A stretch of DNA of 64,000 nt from Davidsoniella eucalypti. Lineage: Eukaryota > Ascomycota > Sordariomycetes > Microascales > Ceratocystidaceae. Shown here one piece after another: positions 53,712-64,000 of this stretch (the first letter of the stretch is position 1; each line of letters begins with the position of its first letter). The notes beneath the pieces were generated by a model that saw only the letters and a program-made list of their open reading frames with translations, did no database searches and was not told where the DNA came from. The stretch is from assembly GCA_004009845.1 (NCBI GenBank), contig RMBW01000002.1, positions 930,001 to 994,000 on the forward strand. Reading direction: 5' to 3'. The position numbers were made by a program, and so were the translations under genes.

Positions 53712-56700
53712 AGCTGCGAAGCACAAGCACAGCGCGAGCTTCTTCTCTTCGACATCTGTAAAAACGAAAACTCCCGGTTTCCTAGCTACTATCGGCACTA
53801 TAGATTTCCGACAAAGGCCTCGACAAAAATAAGCGGCTACGAGTCTACGATCCCGACGTTGATAGTGATGTATGGACCGGTCTCTTGGATCTACGCTCGT
53901 CACTGAAGTGTCATGGCGGTCGCCAGAGCTTGATCTCGCTTAGATCTTCGAAGATACTTGACTTGTTGTCGCCGATTGGATCTTTACTCCAGAGGGGCAG
54001 GCTGAGTCGAAGATTCTGGCGTACGGTATAGCCTCCCACGATACAGCTGATTTTGACGTTTTGATTTATTTTCCTGCTTTTTTCTGTTTTGTTCTTCCTG
54101 GGCGGCGTTTCAAGGTTCTTTTTCTTATATCTCATTTGATGCGATTTAACTATTCGTCGCTCATTTGTACTAGAGGTAATTTTTTATACCGTTGTGTCAC
54201 CGATACATTATCTATTCCTAGCAGTCACCAATACATTTGTCTCTTGAGGGCCTAATAATCACGGCCCAAGTTTCAACACTGATGGGAGCTCTTAAGTGTA
54301 GTCTCTATGTTAGTGTGTCTCTGCTAAGCATATCCTACTGACAAGGCATGTGTACGAACCATGTGATTTACAGACATCAGGTACCAGCACCTATCGGCGA
54401 CTATGAAATTCATTCGAGAAAGGGTAGCTTTGTTCCCAAAGACTACTAAACGCAGCTTAGACAAGTCCTGCACGTCAATATTCGATCCAGGAACGAACAG
54501 CTTTTGGCATAATAAAGACACATACATAATATGTACACATGTGCATGTATATGCACCGGGCTGTTACAATCTTACCACCTAGGCCATATATCCCGGTCAC
54601 ACACCATCAGTATTTGGTCCTTGCATGGTGTTCGTCGCGCCCATGGTGATTGTGATATCATATCCAGGCTTTTTGGAGCCTATTACTTCACTAGTATGTG
54701 TAGCTGTATAGCTGGACTATCTTTGGTCTGGCAAAGAGACTTCTACTGACATGCATGTCTCTATATCCAAACTTAGATATACTTGATTAGGCATGAATAT
54801 GCCACTATCATGTAGGTAGCAACTAATCAGTCCTCTAATCATACATAAAGAAAATCTCTTGCCTATGGATGTTGTAACTCTACGATATGTTAAGATGAAC
54901 CCTAGGGGGGGACATGTCCCTCTTATCTTGTCAGCCTTGTCTCTAACGCCGAAACTCCTATCATCCACTCTTCAGACACATTAGTTATCACATATAAAAT
55001 ACGTACTTTGCATAAGCTCACGAACAAACCGGGCAAATGTCGGCTGTCGCGTTTAAAAACGACGGATAGTCGAATCACAGTCGTTTCATCGAATCTATTG
55101 TCTTCATATTAGTGACAAGCATCAATAACTCGCTTATCAAAACGGCTGGTCTATGTATACAAAATACATATGTATACGCTATCATGTAGTTCCAATATTA
55201 CTAGCACACAGCCCTCAGCCACACTACAATTGTACTCTTTTCTCTAGTGTAAGGCCTTTTCTACTCTAATATCTTGGGCGAAAGACGCTGAGCATGGCTT
55301 TCCTTATACAGTATACGATATCAGTGCGTTTCCGTTTTTCGAGTCTAGTGTTGAGATTCTAGAAAGATAAACTTTAGACCAGACCGCATTCGGACTTAGA
55401 GATCTAGCTACTAGATAGCTAGCTGTATTGTTAACACAAAAGCAGGCAGATCATGTAACATGGAGTATAGTTGTATGTAAGCTAGTGAAATATACAATGC
55501 CAATCCACAATAGATCAGCCTACTAGCCAGTGTTGTGTTACTGACACAAAAATATATACAATGTAGATAGGGTTTTACGTCGTCCAAAGACTCTACTAGT
55601 TTGTTATGGTCTATCAGGCATTCAGCTCGTAGCGAGATTCCGTTCCGCGTCTACTCTTCTTGCCTAAGCGCCGTGATGCAGCAAAAAGCGAAGCGAGCGT
55701 CAGCGCCAGTTGTCAGCGGCACCGACATGACTGCAAGGCAAGGCCAAATATTGGAGCGAGGGCTATGTGGGAGAGATGTGGAGATGAAGTGGTATTCATA
55801 GTAGATATAGGACCTTGGGATCTAAAGAAGATACCTAAAGAATAGCACGGATAATAGAGCAGAGATTAATCTTTGTATATTGATCTCTCCAGTGTGATAT
55901 CTAATCCGAGCATCACCTAGTGTGCTCATAAAGTACATGCTTTATTGCTTGTTTGTATCCAATAGTGTCACATCTATCCCGTATCTCATATGATTATTGC
56001 ATATACATGCCAGACAATATATTTTACAGGTACCAAGAGGGCTGGCTTACTTATAGTACTCCTCATCATTGCCTGTGTTAAACTCGTTATTTTTGCCTTC
56101 TTGGTATCCAACCTGCCGTTCATAGTTGTGGATTGTTCTGACATACATACAGATATACTGTATAACAGATCAGTTGGTGCAGTGAGATTCAGTAGCCTGT
56201 GCCTATTATCTCTTCCTCTCTCTACTATCAACATGACATGTAAAATCACACATGGAAAATCCCCCAAAAATCATGGTTGTCCGGATCTGGTCGATTTTTG
56301 GGCGCTTGGTTAGAACTTGTGATTGGCTGAAGGCGGTTTGTAGCTGTAGTCTTCTGGCATAGAATTTCAGGGGAAGATCCTGGTTCATAGTTGCTATACT
56401 ATGCTCTGTGCTGGAGACTTTACAGGGAATAGAAGCAAGTAACACACACACACTACCAGCACTACAATTAGTTACAATCAGACAAACCCAATCTATTTTC
56501 AGACAAACTTGCTTGACGAAAGTGTAGTTGTACTCTCACGACGAACTTGCATAGTGACATATCAGAGCTAGACCAGCAATTGAATTTGCATTAAGCTCCG
56601 GTTGTCTACATGTTAGTGGCAGCCGGAACCCAAGATACAGCTAATCAACGTCTGAATGGTTTGCTGCCCTTCCTCCATGTCCTCCGACTCGACAGCATCT

Positions 56701-59529
56701 CCTCCCAGATCATCCGGGTAAAGAGATGTGGTCTAGCTTTGTTTGGCAGTGTCTATGATGGTGGATCCCCCGAGTGCTGCTGTGACCCAATGGAGACCAA
56801 GACCAGATCGTCGGGTCTGTACGTTTGTTTCCTCCGCGGGTGATTGATTATCTAGCTTGCCCTGCCCTTCCATATTCTTCCTTTCATTATAGCTGTAGCA
56901 TGGGCGGGCAGATGCGGCGGCTTAGAGAACAGAGAAATGGTCCCGGGCGAGGAAGAAGGAAACAACATCATTTGTAGAGCAAAAGCATATGCGTGTGAAT
57001 CTTTTGAGAATGACAAGTACCATTAAAGGCCGGGCTTTTGTAAAGGTGATATACATTAGTATTCTAGTCAGAGTACATCGGTAGGGTTGAGATTTGAGTG
57101 ACTTTTTAGTATAGTAAACACTGATGTATCACGATCAGAAGCCTCAAAGCCTTTGAGCCGAAGCTTGGGTTACTTTTGTAGAAGATACATAAATACATAG
57201 ATACATAGAATAAGAGGGAGTTTCTGTAGGGTTCAGCAAAGTATGTACTTTGGTATTTGGGATACTTGACTCTAGATTCCTAGATTGTGAATCAAGAACA
57301 AATTAAGTGCTAAAATACAAAATACAAACAACGCTACAATAAAACCCCACCTGAGCAGGGATTTAAGCTAGAGGCTTATTTCTGATTGGCTCGTCAGGCT
57401 ACTTAAGCGCCCAGCCCTGGCTTTTGGAATGCAGACGAGCCACTTGCAATGAAGCCGAGAAGAGAAGCAAAGAAGAGAAGTAAAGAAGGTAGAGATCAGC
57501 TGTAAGGATAACGAAGCGAACTGTGGAGAACCAAGGTAAGATGGAGGTTGTTTAGTCAAGTTTAGTGCATATACCAGGCCGTGTAGTACTAAGAATATAG
57601 GCGGTTTATCGTGTTGCTGTACAAAAAGGTAGGCCGGGCTTATGTCGTCACAGTGCACTAAGACGGTATCGTTGTTAGTTAGTCTAAAAGAAGGACAGGG
57701 GTGATTGAAGATGGAAAATGGAGATATCGAAGAAAAAGACGAAGAAGACTGGCGATGATATTTGATCAGCATCTGCTTATCAGTAGCCTCCTTGAGGATA
57801 GATATAGAGTGTAAAGTGGGAAAGAGGTACAAAGTCATCTCATAGAGGTATAGAAAGATGCAACTACGTATTTAGGATAGCTGCCCACCACATATCTCTA
57901 ACCCTAGATAAACAAAAACTCACAATATCACTTCTTGACATTAGCAATTATTTATTCTCTTCGAGCTTTTCTGCTATATCGCCAGATATCAAAATGTGAG
58001 TTATCCCACCATTGCCTATGCTGCCCTTGCTGACGCTAATGATACACCCCCCCCTCTTCTCACGGCCAGAACACTTCACTTCACACCCTCTTTCTGCCCT
58101 CTTATGCCCTCAAGGCCGAGTTGTGACTGGCTGGTTGGATGGCTAGCTAAGCTGACTGAAGAGCTTGGCCTAGCTAACTGGGCCGAAACTGGTTGATCAA
58201 CCAAGCCGCCTCCAAATCAAGAGCTAAGAACTAGGAATAAGAACTAGAACTAGCCCACCCTCCATCACGTTGGAAGAGTGAAAAGTACGGCCAGAGCTTT
58301 AGAGAAGGAAGGCTGATATCAATGCACGGTGTTTTCTACGAGAAGGCCTTTTCCCGTACTTTTTTTCATTCTACAAAGTACTGCGGTCTTAGCTAATACT
58401 CAAATTTCCCAGACATGTATTTCAATTTAACCATAACCCGCCGGCGATATTGATCTCTCATCTTCTTATTCTTCTTCGCCAGAATATATAGGTACTCTTT
58501 CTGCTGCTGTTCCGCCATTCTGCATCCTGCCCTCGGTTGTCTACTTCATCGCTTCGAACGCTTGACTACGGATGGACGGTTCGACTACTTTGACTTGCTA
58601 ACCAACAGACAGATCCCCCTCCTCCTCTCACCCCGGCCTGCCTGCATGACGGGCACTGCAACCGCATCTTCGCTTCGACTCTGGCCGTTCTTGGACTGGC
58701 TTCCTCTGTTGTTCTCTATTAAGCACTGGGTGTTTTATTTGTACGTTCAAACTTACGCGCCTTTCCCACCCACAACTTGCAATGCGATCCTTTGTGGTTT
58801 TATTTCTTCTTCTTTTTTCCTCTTCTTTTCCTCTATTTTATTGCATGCCATAAAAAAAGCCGTCTAGCTCATGCAATCTGAATACCAAATATGCTTTTTG
58901 CTATTCTGATTCCATGCTAGTAGCTTGACCTCGACATAAAAGTCTTCTAATAGCCTTTTTTCCTCCAGCTGTTCTTAGCTGCCTTTGCGCATTCAAGCTT
59001 AATATTAGAGAGCGTCACTAACAAGATTTTCCAGCTCGGCAGATATTCTTGTTCTTTAAACTCTCAGTCATCGCCTTTGGAAACCGTGACCACAATAGCG
59101 GCCGCCTCGCTAGGCTTACTTTCGACATCCTTTGCTTCTTTTTTTTCACTTTCGATCTTCTGCCAACATAGACGCCGATAGCTGTAGCTTTAACTTGCTA
59201 GAAACTGCCCCAACCTTTGTCTTACTCCCCTGTTTCTTCTACTAAACAAAGTCTGTTCGCGACCGTCACCACACGCCATTCTGTTTGCTTGCTACTGAAC
59301 GCTTAGTCGGCAACTTACATGCTTATAGCTTTCGAGATAACCCAATACCGCAACCGCTGCTAGGCCGTGGCACGAGAAGCAGCAAACAAAACAAATAAAC
59401 ATCACAATCTTGAAATCACCTTGGAGAGATCTTGTCCTTCTCACCGACACACATCGCTAGCCGATTAGACTTGGACTACAGTCTATACTATTCCTCAACA
59501 TATATCTACTTCCTATACTATCGAGCACG
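53712..59529. other. 5.8-kb region without a supported gene
   Basis: Only short ORFs without family likeness. At 57991 the sequence CAAAAT-GTGAGT looks like a start codon split by an intron (donor GTGAGT, branch GCTAATG, acceptor GGCCAG at about 58069), but no coding frame follows. 58400-59529 is pyrimidine-rich and probably forms the promoter and a long leader of the 688-aa gene. Confidence 0.4.
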
Positions 59530-61995
59530 ATGGCCCTAGAAGCCCCTATCCGATCATCTTCTAGTGGCCTACTATCAGTATACGCACTTTCCGAGATGTA
59601 AGCATTCCAACTCTATGATTCGATGGATTTAATCATACGGAACGAACCAGCCCTGTCTTTGATAAAACATCTAACGAGCCTTGTATAGGTCCTCTACTAG
59701 CTCACCGGAACCTCAGAGTCGACAATCGCACTTGGTTCAACGAGTGGCTGCTCCTTACAACCTGATGAGCCCAAGTGACATTGTTGGCCCATCTCCAGTA
59801 ACATCTATCGGAACAGCCTCGACGGAGATCGAAGACGACGAAGCTGAAGATGTTCATCTTCAATCTCAACAGCATCCAATGGGGCCACCAATGGTATGAT
59901 ACAGAAGTATTCTTCTATATCTATCTACTTACGAAATTACTGACTTTCGAACTTAGCTCACGCTTTTGGAAACAAACATACCCGATACTGTACGTCGCTC
60001 TGCAAACGAGGAATCAGTTTCTGTGATCCATGCGCCAGAAGGTTTCTTGGCTTGGGTAAGATTATACAGAGTGGGCATATTGAACCAAGGAAACAATAGC
60101 TGACGGTCTATCCTATAGAGCGGCCAAGATGAGACGTCTCAATCCGAAACTAGACCAGAAAACGTGGGTTTAGAGCACGACGGAGACGCGTCTGTGGCAT
60201 ACGAAGATCAACCACTCGCCTTGACTCAGGTATATTAACCCCAACATCTAAACTAGGGAGGAATACTCAGTTGCTAACGCTCAGCCTAGATGACGTTTGG
60301 GAACCCAACACCACCACCTCTGGCAACCAATGTGAAGCCTATCCGCTATATCGACGACAATACTCCACGAGCACACGAGCTACGAGACTTCTCCGACATG
60401 TCACGTGGCCGTCCGGGAAGCACTAGCAGTCTAGAGAGTAAGTTATACCAAAAAGAAACAAGACGCCTCTAAATCCCCATACTAAGACTAATCTGGCTGT
60501 AGAAATCGAAGAGGTTGACTATGACAATAACGAACATAACCGCGAACTAGATCAGACGGACTCTAGCGAGCAAATCGCTAGCTTCACAACAGCTCTCCAT
60601 GAGTGCTGGAAGTTCTGCAATACGCTGGCCAACCTAGGCAGCAATCGCACAAGGACTTTCAGTCGTTCTGGCACTCCTAATGCTCACGAGAAGGCATGGA
60701 AGAGCTGTTGGAGGCTGTGCCAAGTTCTTTACGACAAGCATGACGAAAAGACCGAGTCTATAACCTCTCGCTTGACCTTGGATCTGTGTCGAGACTTTTG
60801 CCAAGCTCTCTTTGATATCCGCGCACATGATGATGAGGTCGCCGACTCAATATTGAGAGTTAGTTTCGAGCTCAACAACCAGTATGTAACAAGTCCAGCA
60901 AATAAAGCCATCTACAGTCTTTACTAATGCCCGGATAGTCTCTTCATTGCCAACACTGGCAGCACACTCCCGGAAGCTTTCCATGAGCGAACCCTGGATT
61001 TCTACATCACTTTATGCCACCGATTCATGAGGCAGCGTGTAGAAAGCACACAAGACGCTGATTCTCTGCTCCGTGCATGCTGGTCACTGGCAGAAAACCT
61101 CTTTGCTCTCCGTCAAGCCAAGGACGGCAAGCTTGTCGATATCGATATGGCCGAGATGCTGAATTCCGCTGTCCAGTCTTGCTGGGATCTTTGCTCCATC
61201 TTCCGAGAAGGCTGGACACAGGTCCGCCCAGAACGCAATACTCCTCGGCCATCGCAAACCAACTTCTTCTCCCCCCAAGCCGAGTACATTGACCGCGGCA
61301 TCGATCGATCTGAGAGCAGAACATCTAGCCGATCCATGGCCTCGAAACACGAATCAGTTCGTAGTGAGCGTCGTGCGATGGTACATGTGCCTCAGACTCC
61401 TGTCACAGAATTTGACGAGACTCCCATCTCCCCCGAAAGCGAATCTCCATCCCAAGGACCACCGAATATCCTCGTTCTCGGCAGCTCGACAAAGGAGGCT
61501 GGTCGTACAGGCCGATGGTCAAGTACGGCATCTAATCTCTCGAGCTTCTCGCAAAGCACGACGAAGACTTCGAGCACAGCCACCACAACCACACAAAACG
61601 AAGACCAGAACGTTGCTCGTATCAAAGTGCTAGTATTGAAGCTTGCCATGCTCGTAGGCTTCCAACGAGATAGTTCATCTGACGGCAAATCGGGAATGGT
61701 GAGCCTTCAAAACTTTGTCAAGAGCCTCAACAACGATGTATTCGGCCTATTACCGAAGAGGAAAGCATTACTACAAAACTACAAGAGATTCGTCTACGGC
61801 GACCTTGCGTTACCGAGATTGGGAGTCTTGCCACAACGAAACAAGCGTGTCACAGCACCAGAGTTGGCTAGGTCTGTCGATATGATGGTTCATCGTGGCG
61901 AACAATATTCGTTCCTCCGTGATCTGTATTTTGAGGTTTTCGAGTTCATGCCTGAGGAAGCAGAGCTTCGAAAGAATTTTAGCGTCGTCGTTTAG
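59530..61995 (+). CDS. Unrecognised fungal protein, seven exons
   Basis: 688-aa protein joined from exons 59530..59597, 59689..59893, 59957..60055, 60119..60229, 60290..60437, 60503..60881 and 60939..61995. Every junction keeps frame with standard donors (GTAAG, GTATG, GTATAT) and TAG acceptors. Residues 1-210 are Ser/Pro/acid-rich and disordered. Residues about 230-400 are helical and rich in Trp, Cys and Leu with repeating phrases (ALHECWKFCNTLANLG, KSCWRLCQVLYDKHDE, LLRACWSLAENLFALRQ, SCWDLCSIFREGW), suggesting an alpha-solenoid. About 430-560 is disordered. The C-terminal ~120 residues (VLVLKLAMLVGFQRD to EELRKNFSVVV-like end) form a second folded part. I recognise it only as a type of conserved Pezizomycotina protein of unknown function. 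A long CT-rich leader suggests regulated expression. Confidence 0.8.
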
Positions 61996-62658
61996 TGTTC
62001 CCAAATCACTGAATCTAAGCATATGCTAAAGAAGCTATATATAAAAAAAAAAGTCTCACCAACAAACCCTCAAATATGGCATAACCAAACATATGCTTAT
62101 GCCTTCTCGAGCCATACTAAATTTGCACATTCAGTATTATATCCCTTTGGAATATGCTATATATCCTTTTTATTCATCTGTGTTGATAATAAAATCATAC
62201 ATACATTCCTATCAACCCTCACATCTTCATGACCTATCCTATCTTTCCTTACTACTGGATTGTTTTCATTTTCCTTCTCACCTTTTATCTTTATTTTCCG
62301 GGCTAGGAACAACCGTTGGATGGCGTTATCTTCAATATCGAGGTTTCTATATATTGTCATATCCTCGCTTTTATTTTCAGTGCATCATGGGGTTTTATTT
62401 AGTTAGTAAATAACATGTTATTACATGTTTCCATCGATGTAATACTTCCTTTCATTCCCATATATCTGAACAGTGTGTTTAATTGTATCTTTTCAATCTA
62501 TGTATGGGCTTGAGCTATTGGTGGTTACACAGAGGACTTGAATATACATCCAAGAGATGACCTCGCAGGCATTTAAAACCTGCAAAGACAATACTTTTTG
62601 TACCTGTTGTACATATCTACTTTATAGGGTAGTGATCAAAGCCAAGCTTTTGGTACAG
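61996..62658. other. Intergenic between convergent genes
   Basis: AT- and T-rich 3' flanks of the 688-aa and 352-aa genes. Nothing further is seen. Confidence 0.5.
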
Positions 62659-63810
62659 TTAATTTTCAGAATACTCTTCAGAATACTCTTCAGAATACGT
62701 GACGATATCGTTAGATAGGGACTGATCATAAGTGTCCAGCGCTTCGACTCCGGATGGAGTCAAGCCAAGTTCTACCGATGGAATGTCAAAGGGGGTAATG
62801 GTGTACTCAAATCCACTCAAGCGATCCAGTCTCTCAAGTTCCGCAATAAGGTCCTCTGTCAAGTCCTGGGGTGGTGGTGTACTGGACGGGATATGGACTA
62901 GTGCCTGTGGAACCATCTGGTTCTGAGCGGGCATGTTGACTTCTGTGTATGTCTCCGTGAAGGCGATTGGGAAGTTCGGCATGTATGTTTCGGGCACTAT
63001 CCAGCCCGCATCGAAATGTAGAGGGCTTCTGTTGTTGAAATCACGTATCGTTTTGATCAATACTTTGGCTGCAGGCTGCGATGAAGTCGGAAAGTGGCTT
63101 AGGATAGGCGTCATGATACGCTCGGGAAGGGTCCAGTTACGCTCGGGAAGGGCCCAGTTAGGGGAAACTGGAGTCCCAAGAACTGGAGTAGATGACTGGG
63201 CCAGCGGGACTTGGGTCTGGCCAGGAGATGGAGTCATCGGGAGCAAAGGGTACGAAAACCCAAAGCTCATCGGAGATTGAGGTCCACTTGCAGCCGGGCT
63301 AGCCCAAGGACTCATGGGGGAGAGAAGCTGATGAGGCTGCGGTGGTTGGCGAGCGTCAAGATTCCCAAGCCCACCCGTTATCTTTGTGAACTCGTCGTAT
63401 CCAGATAGCTGTGGCTCTGCTCTGTAATGGCACAACACTTGTATCAGCCAATCATTCTCACGGACAACTTTGGCCGGTGGGGGAACAAACATTTTCGGAC
63501 GTGGTATTTTACCATTGTTCATCAGCCTCTGCATCTTGACTAACGCACTACTGATGGTCAGTAAGAAGCTGAGGGTTGGTGAACTATCATCGAAACGTTG
63601 ATTGTGTAGTGTTGAAGAAAGGGATGGGGTATCATTATCTTACAAGTACTTGAGGTCAGAGCCATATCGTCCGCTAATATACCTCAGGCCTTGAGGTGTT
63701 AGATCTCGACCGAATCTCTCCTTGAACCTCTTCTGGACTTCACCACGGCTGAGGCCACTAGCGACCCATCCGACGACACTCGAGATTTCAATTTCCGTGT
63801 ATCTACCCAT
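62659..63810 (-). CDS. Unrecognised protein with N-terminal helical domain
   Basis: 352-aa protein. Exon 1 is 63810..63644 (MGRYTEIEISSVVGWVASGL) and exon 2 is 63550..62659. The 93-nt intron has donor GTAAGA and acceptor ATCAG; using the nearer TTAG acceptor would break the frame. Residues 1-75 are helical with basic residues (SRGEVQKRFKERFGRDLTPQ, RYISGRYGSDLKYFSALVKM) and look like a small helix-turn-helix or homeodomain-like DNA-binding unit. This is inference. Residues 120-240 are Pro/Gln/Ser-rich with an internal repeat (NWALPERNWTLPER). The end is acidic, with three EEYSE units encoded by a tandem 12-bp repeat. The layout (DNA-binding-like head, Pro/Gln-rich middle, acidic tail) would suit a transcription factor. 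No family was recognised. Confidence 0.65.
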
Positions 63811-64000
63811 GAGTGCAAAATCTTGATGATATTGCTATGTGCAAGGCAGGCCTCAAACGATTTTGATGGTTTGAGTGTTAGAAAGAAAAATAAAGAAGAG
63901 ACGCAGAGTCATTGGAAACAATTTGTATCTAGGCAACAAGATAACACTATGAAGTTAACCGGTCTTGCCTATATAGGTGGAAAGATAGTGATGATATCTC

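Noticed and set aside
53568..53903. 111-codon minus-strand ORF over RPB10 exon 3
   Set aside because: Shadow of the RPB10 coding strand and its 3' flank.
55601..55845. Short GC-richer ORFs near 55.7 kb
   Set aside because: Two competing frames without family likeness. Not supported as coding.

Overview
The window is nuclear DNA of a filamentous ascomycete (Pezizomycotina). Evidence: short introns (45-240 nt) with GT-AG ends and CTAAC/CTGAC branch points; pyrimidine-rich leaders; and typical fungal genes such as a WSC sensor, VID27, fungal-type NUP37 and TPS1. The sequence does not settle the class. Gene density is low. All coding models were read from the DNA and joined by hand at splice sites that keep frame.

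Layout. 1-3.3 kb: the end of a DUF167 gene, a mitochondrial enoyl-CoA hydratase, a small mitochondrial LEA-like protein and an intron-containing tRNA-Ile. 3.35-12.3 kb: a nested retroelement island. It has at least four copies sharing a ~70-bp LINE-like 3' end, a broken LINE reverse transcriptase, and a young 2336-bp Copia-type LTR element (219-bp LTRs, TAATC target duplication) whose only ORF joins a gag-like region to an intact Copia RNase H, with protease, integrase and RT missing. One element cuts off a GNAT acetyltransferase gene. 14.7-20.7 kb: NUP37 and a WSC-domain sensor, separated by gene-poor DNA. 20.7-29.5 kb: an 8.8-kb stretch with no supported gene. 29.5-34.6 kb: a prenylcysteine-lyase-type oxidase and an 846-aa P-loop ATPase with a C-terminal PD-(D/E)XK-like region (CRN/RHS-type architecture), flanked by two relics of the same LINE-like 3' end in the gene's own orientation. 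36.5-53.7 kb: a housekeeping block with VID27, aldose 1-epimerase, a HIRIP3-like histone chaperone, TPS1, a small zinc-finger protein, UTP17/WDR75 and RPB10. 53.7-59.5 kb: no supported gene. 59.5-63.8 kb: two unrecognised fungal proteins (688 and 352 aa).

The housekeeping genes serve unrelated pathways: leucine/fatty-acid catabolism, nuclear pore, cell wall sensing, trehalose synthesis, rRNA processing and transcription. The points of most interest are mobile. They are the gag-RNase H LTR element, tiny poly-A retroposons of about 40 bp with 11-16 bp target duplications, the 3' end shared by elements with and without an RT, and the CRN-like ATPase-nuclease gene lying between two copies of that end.
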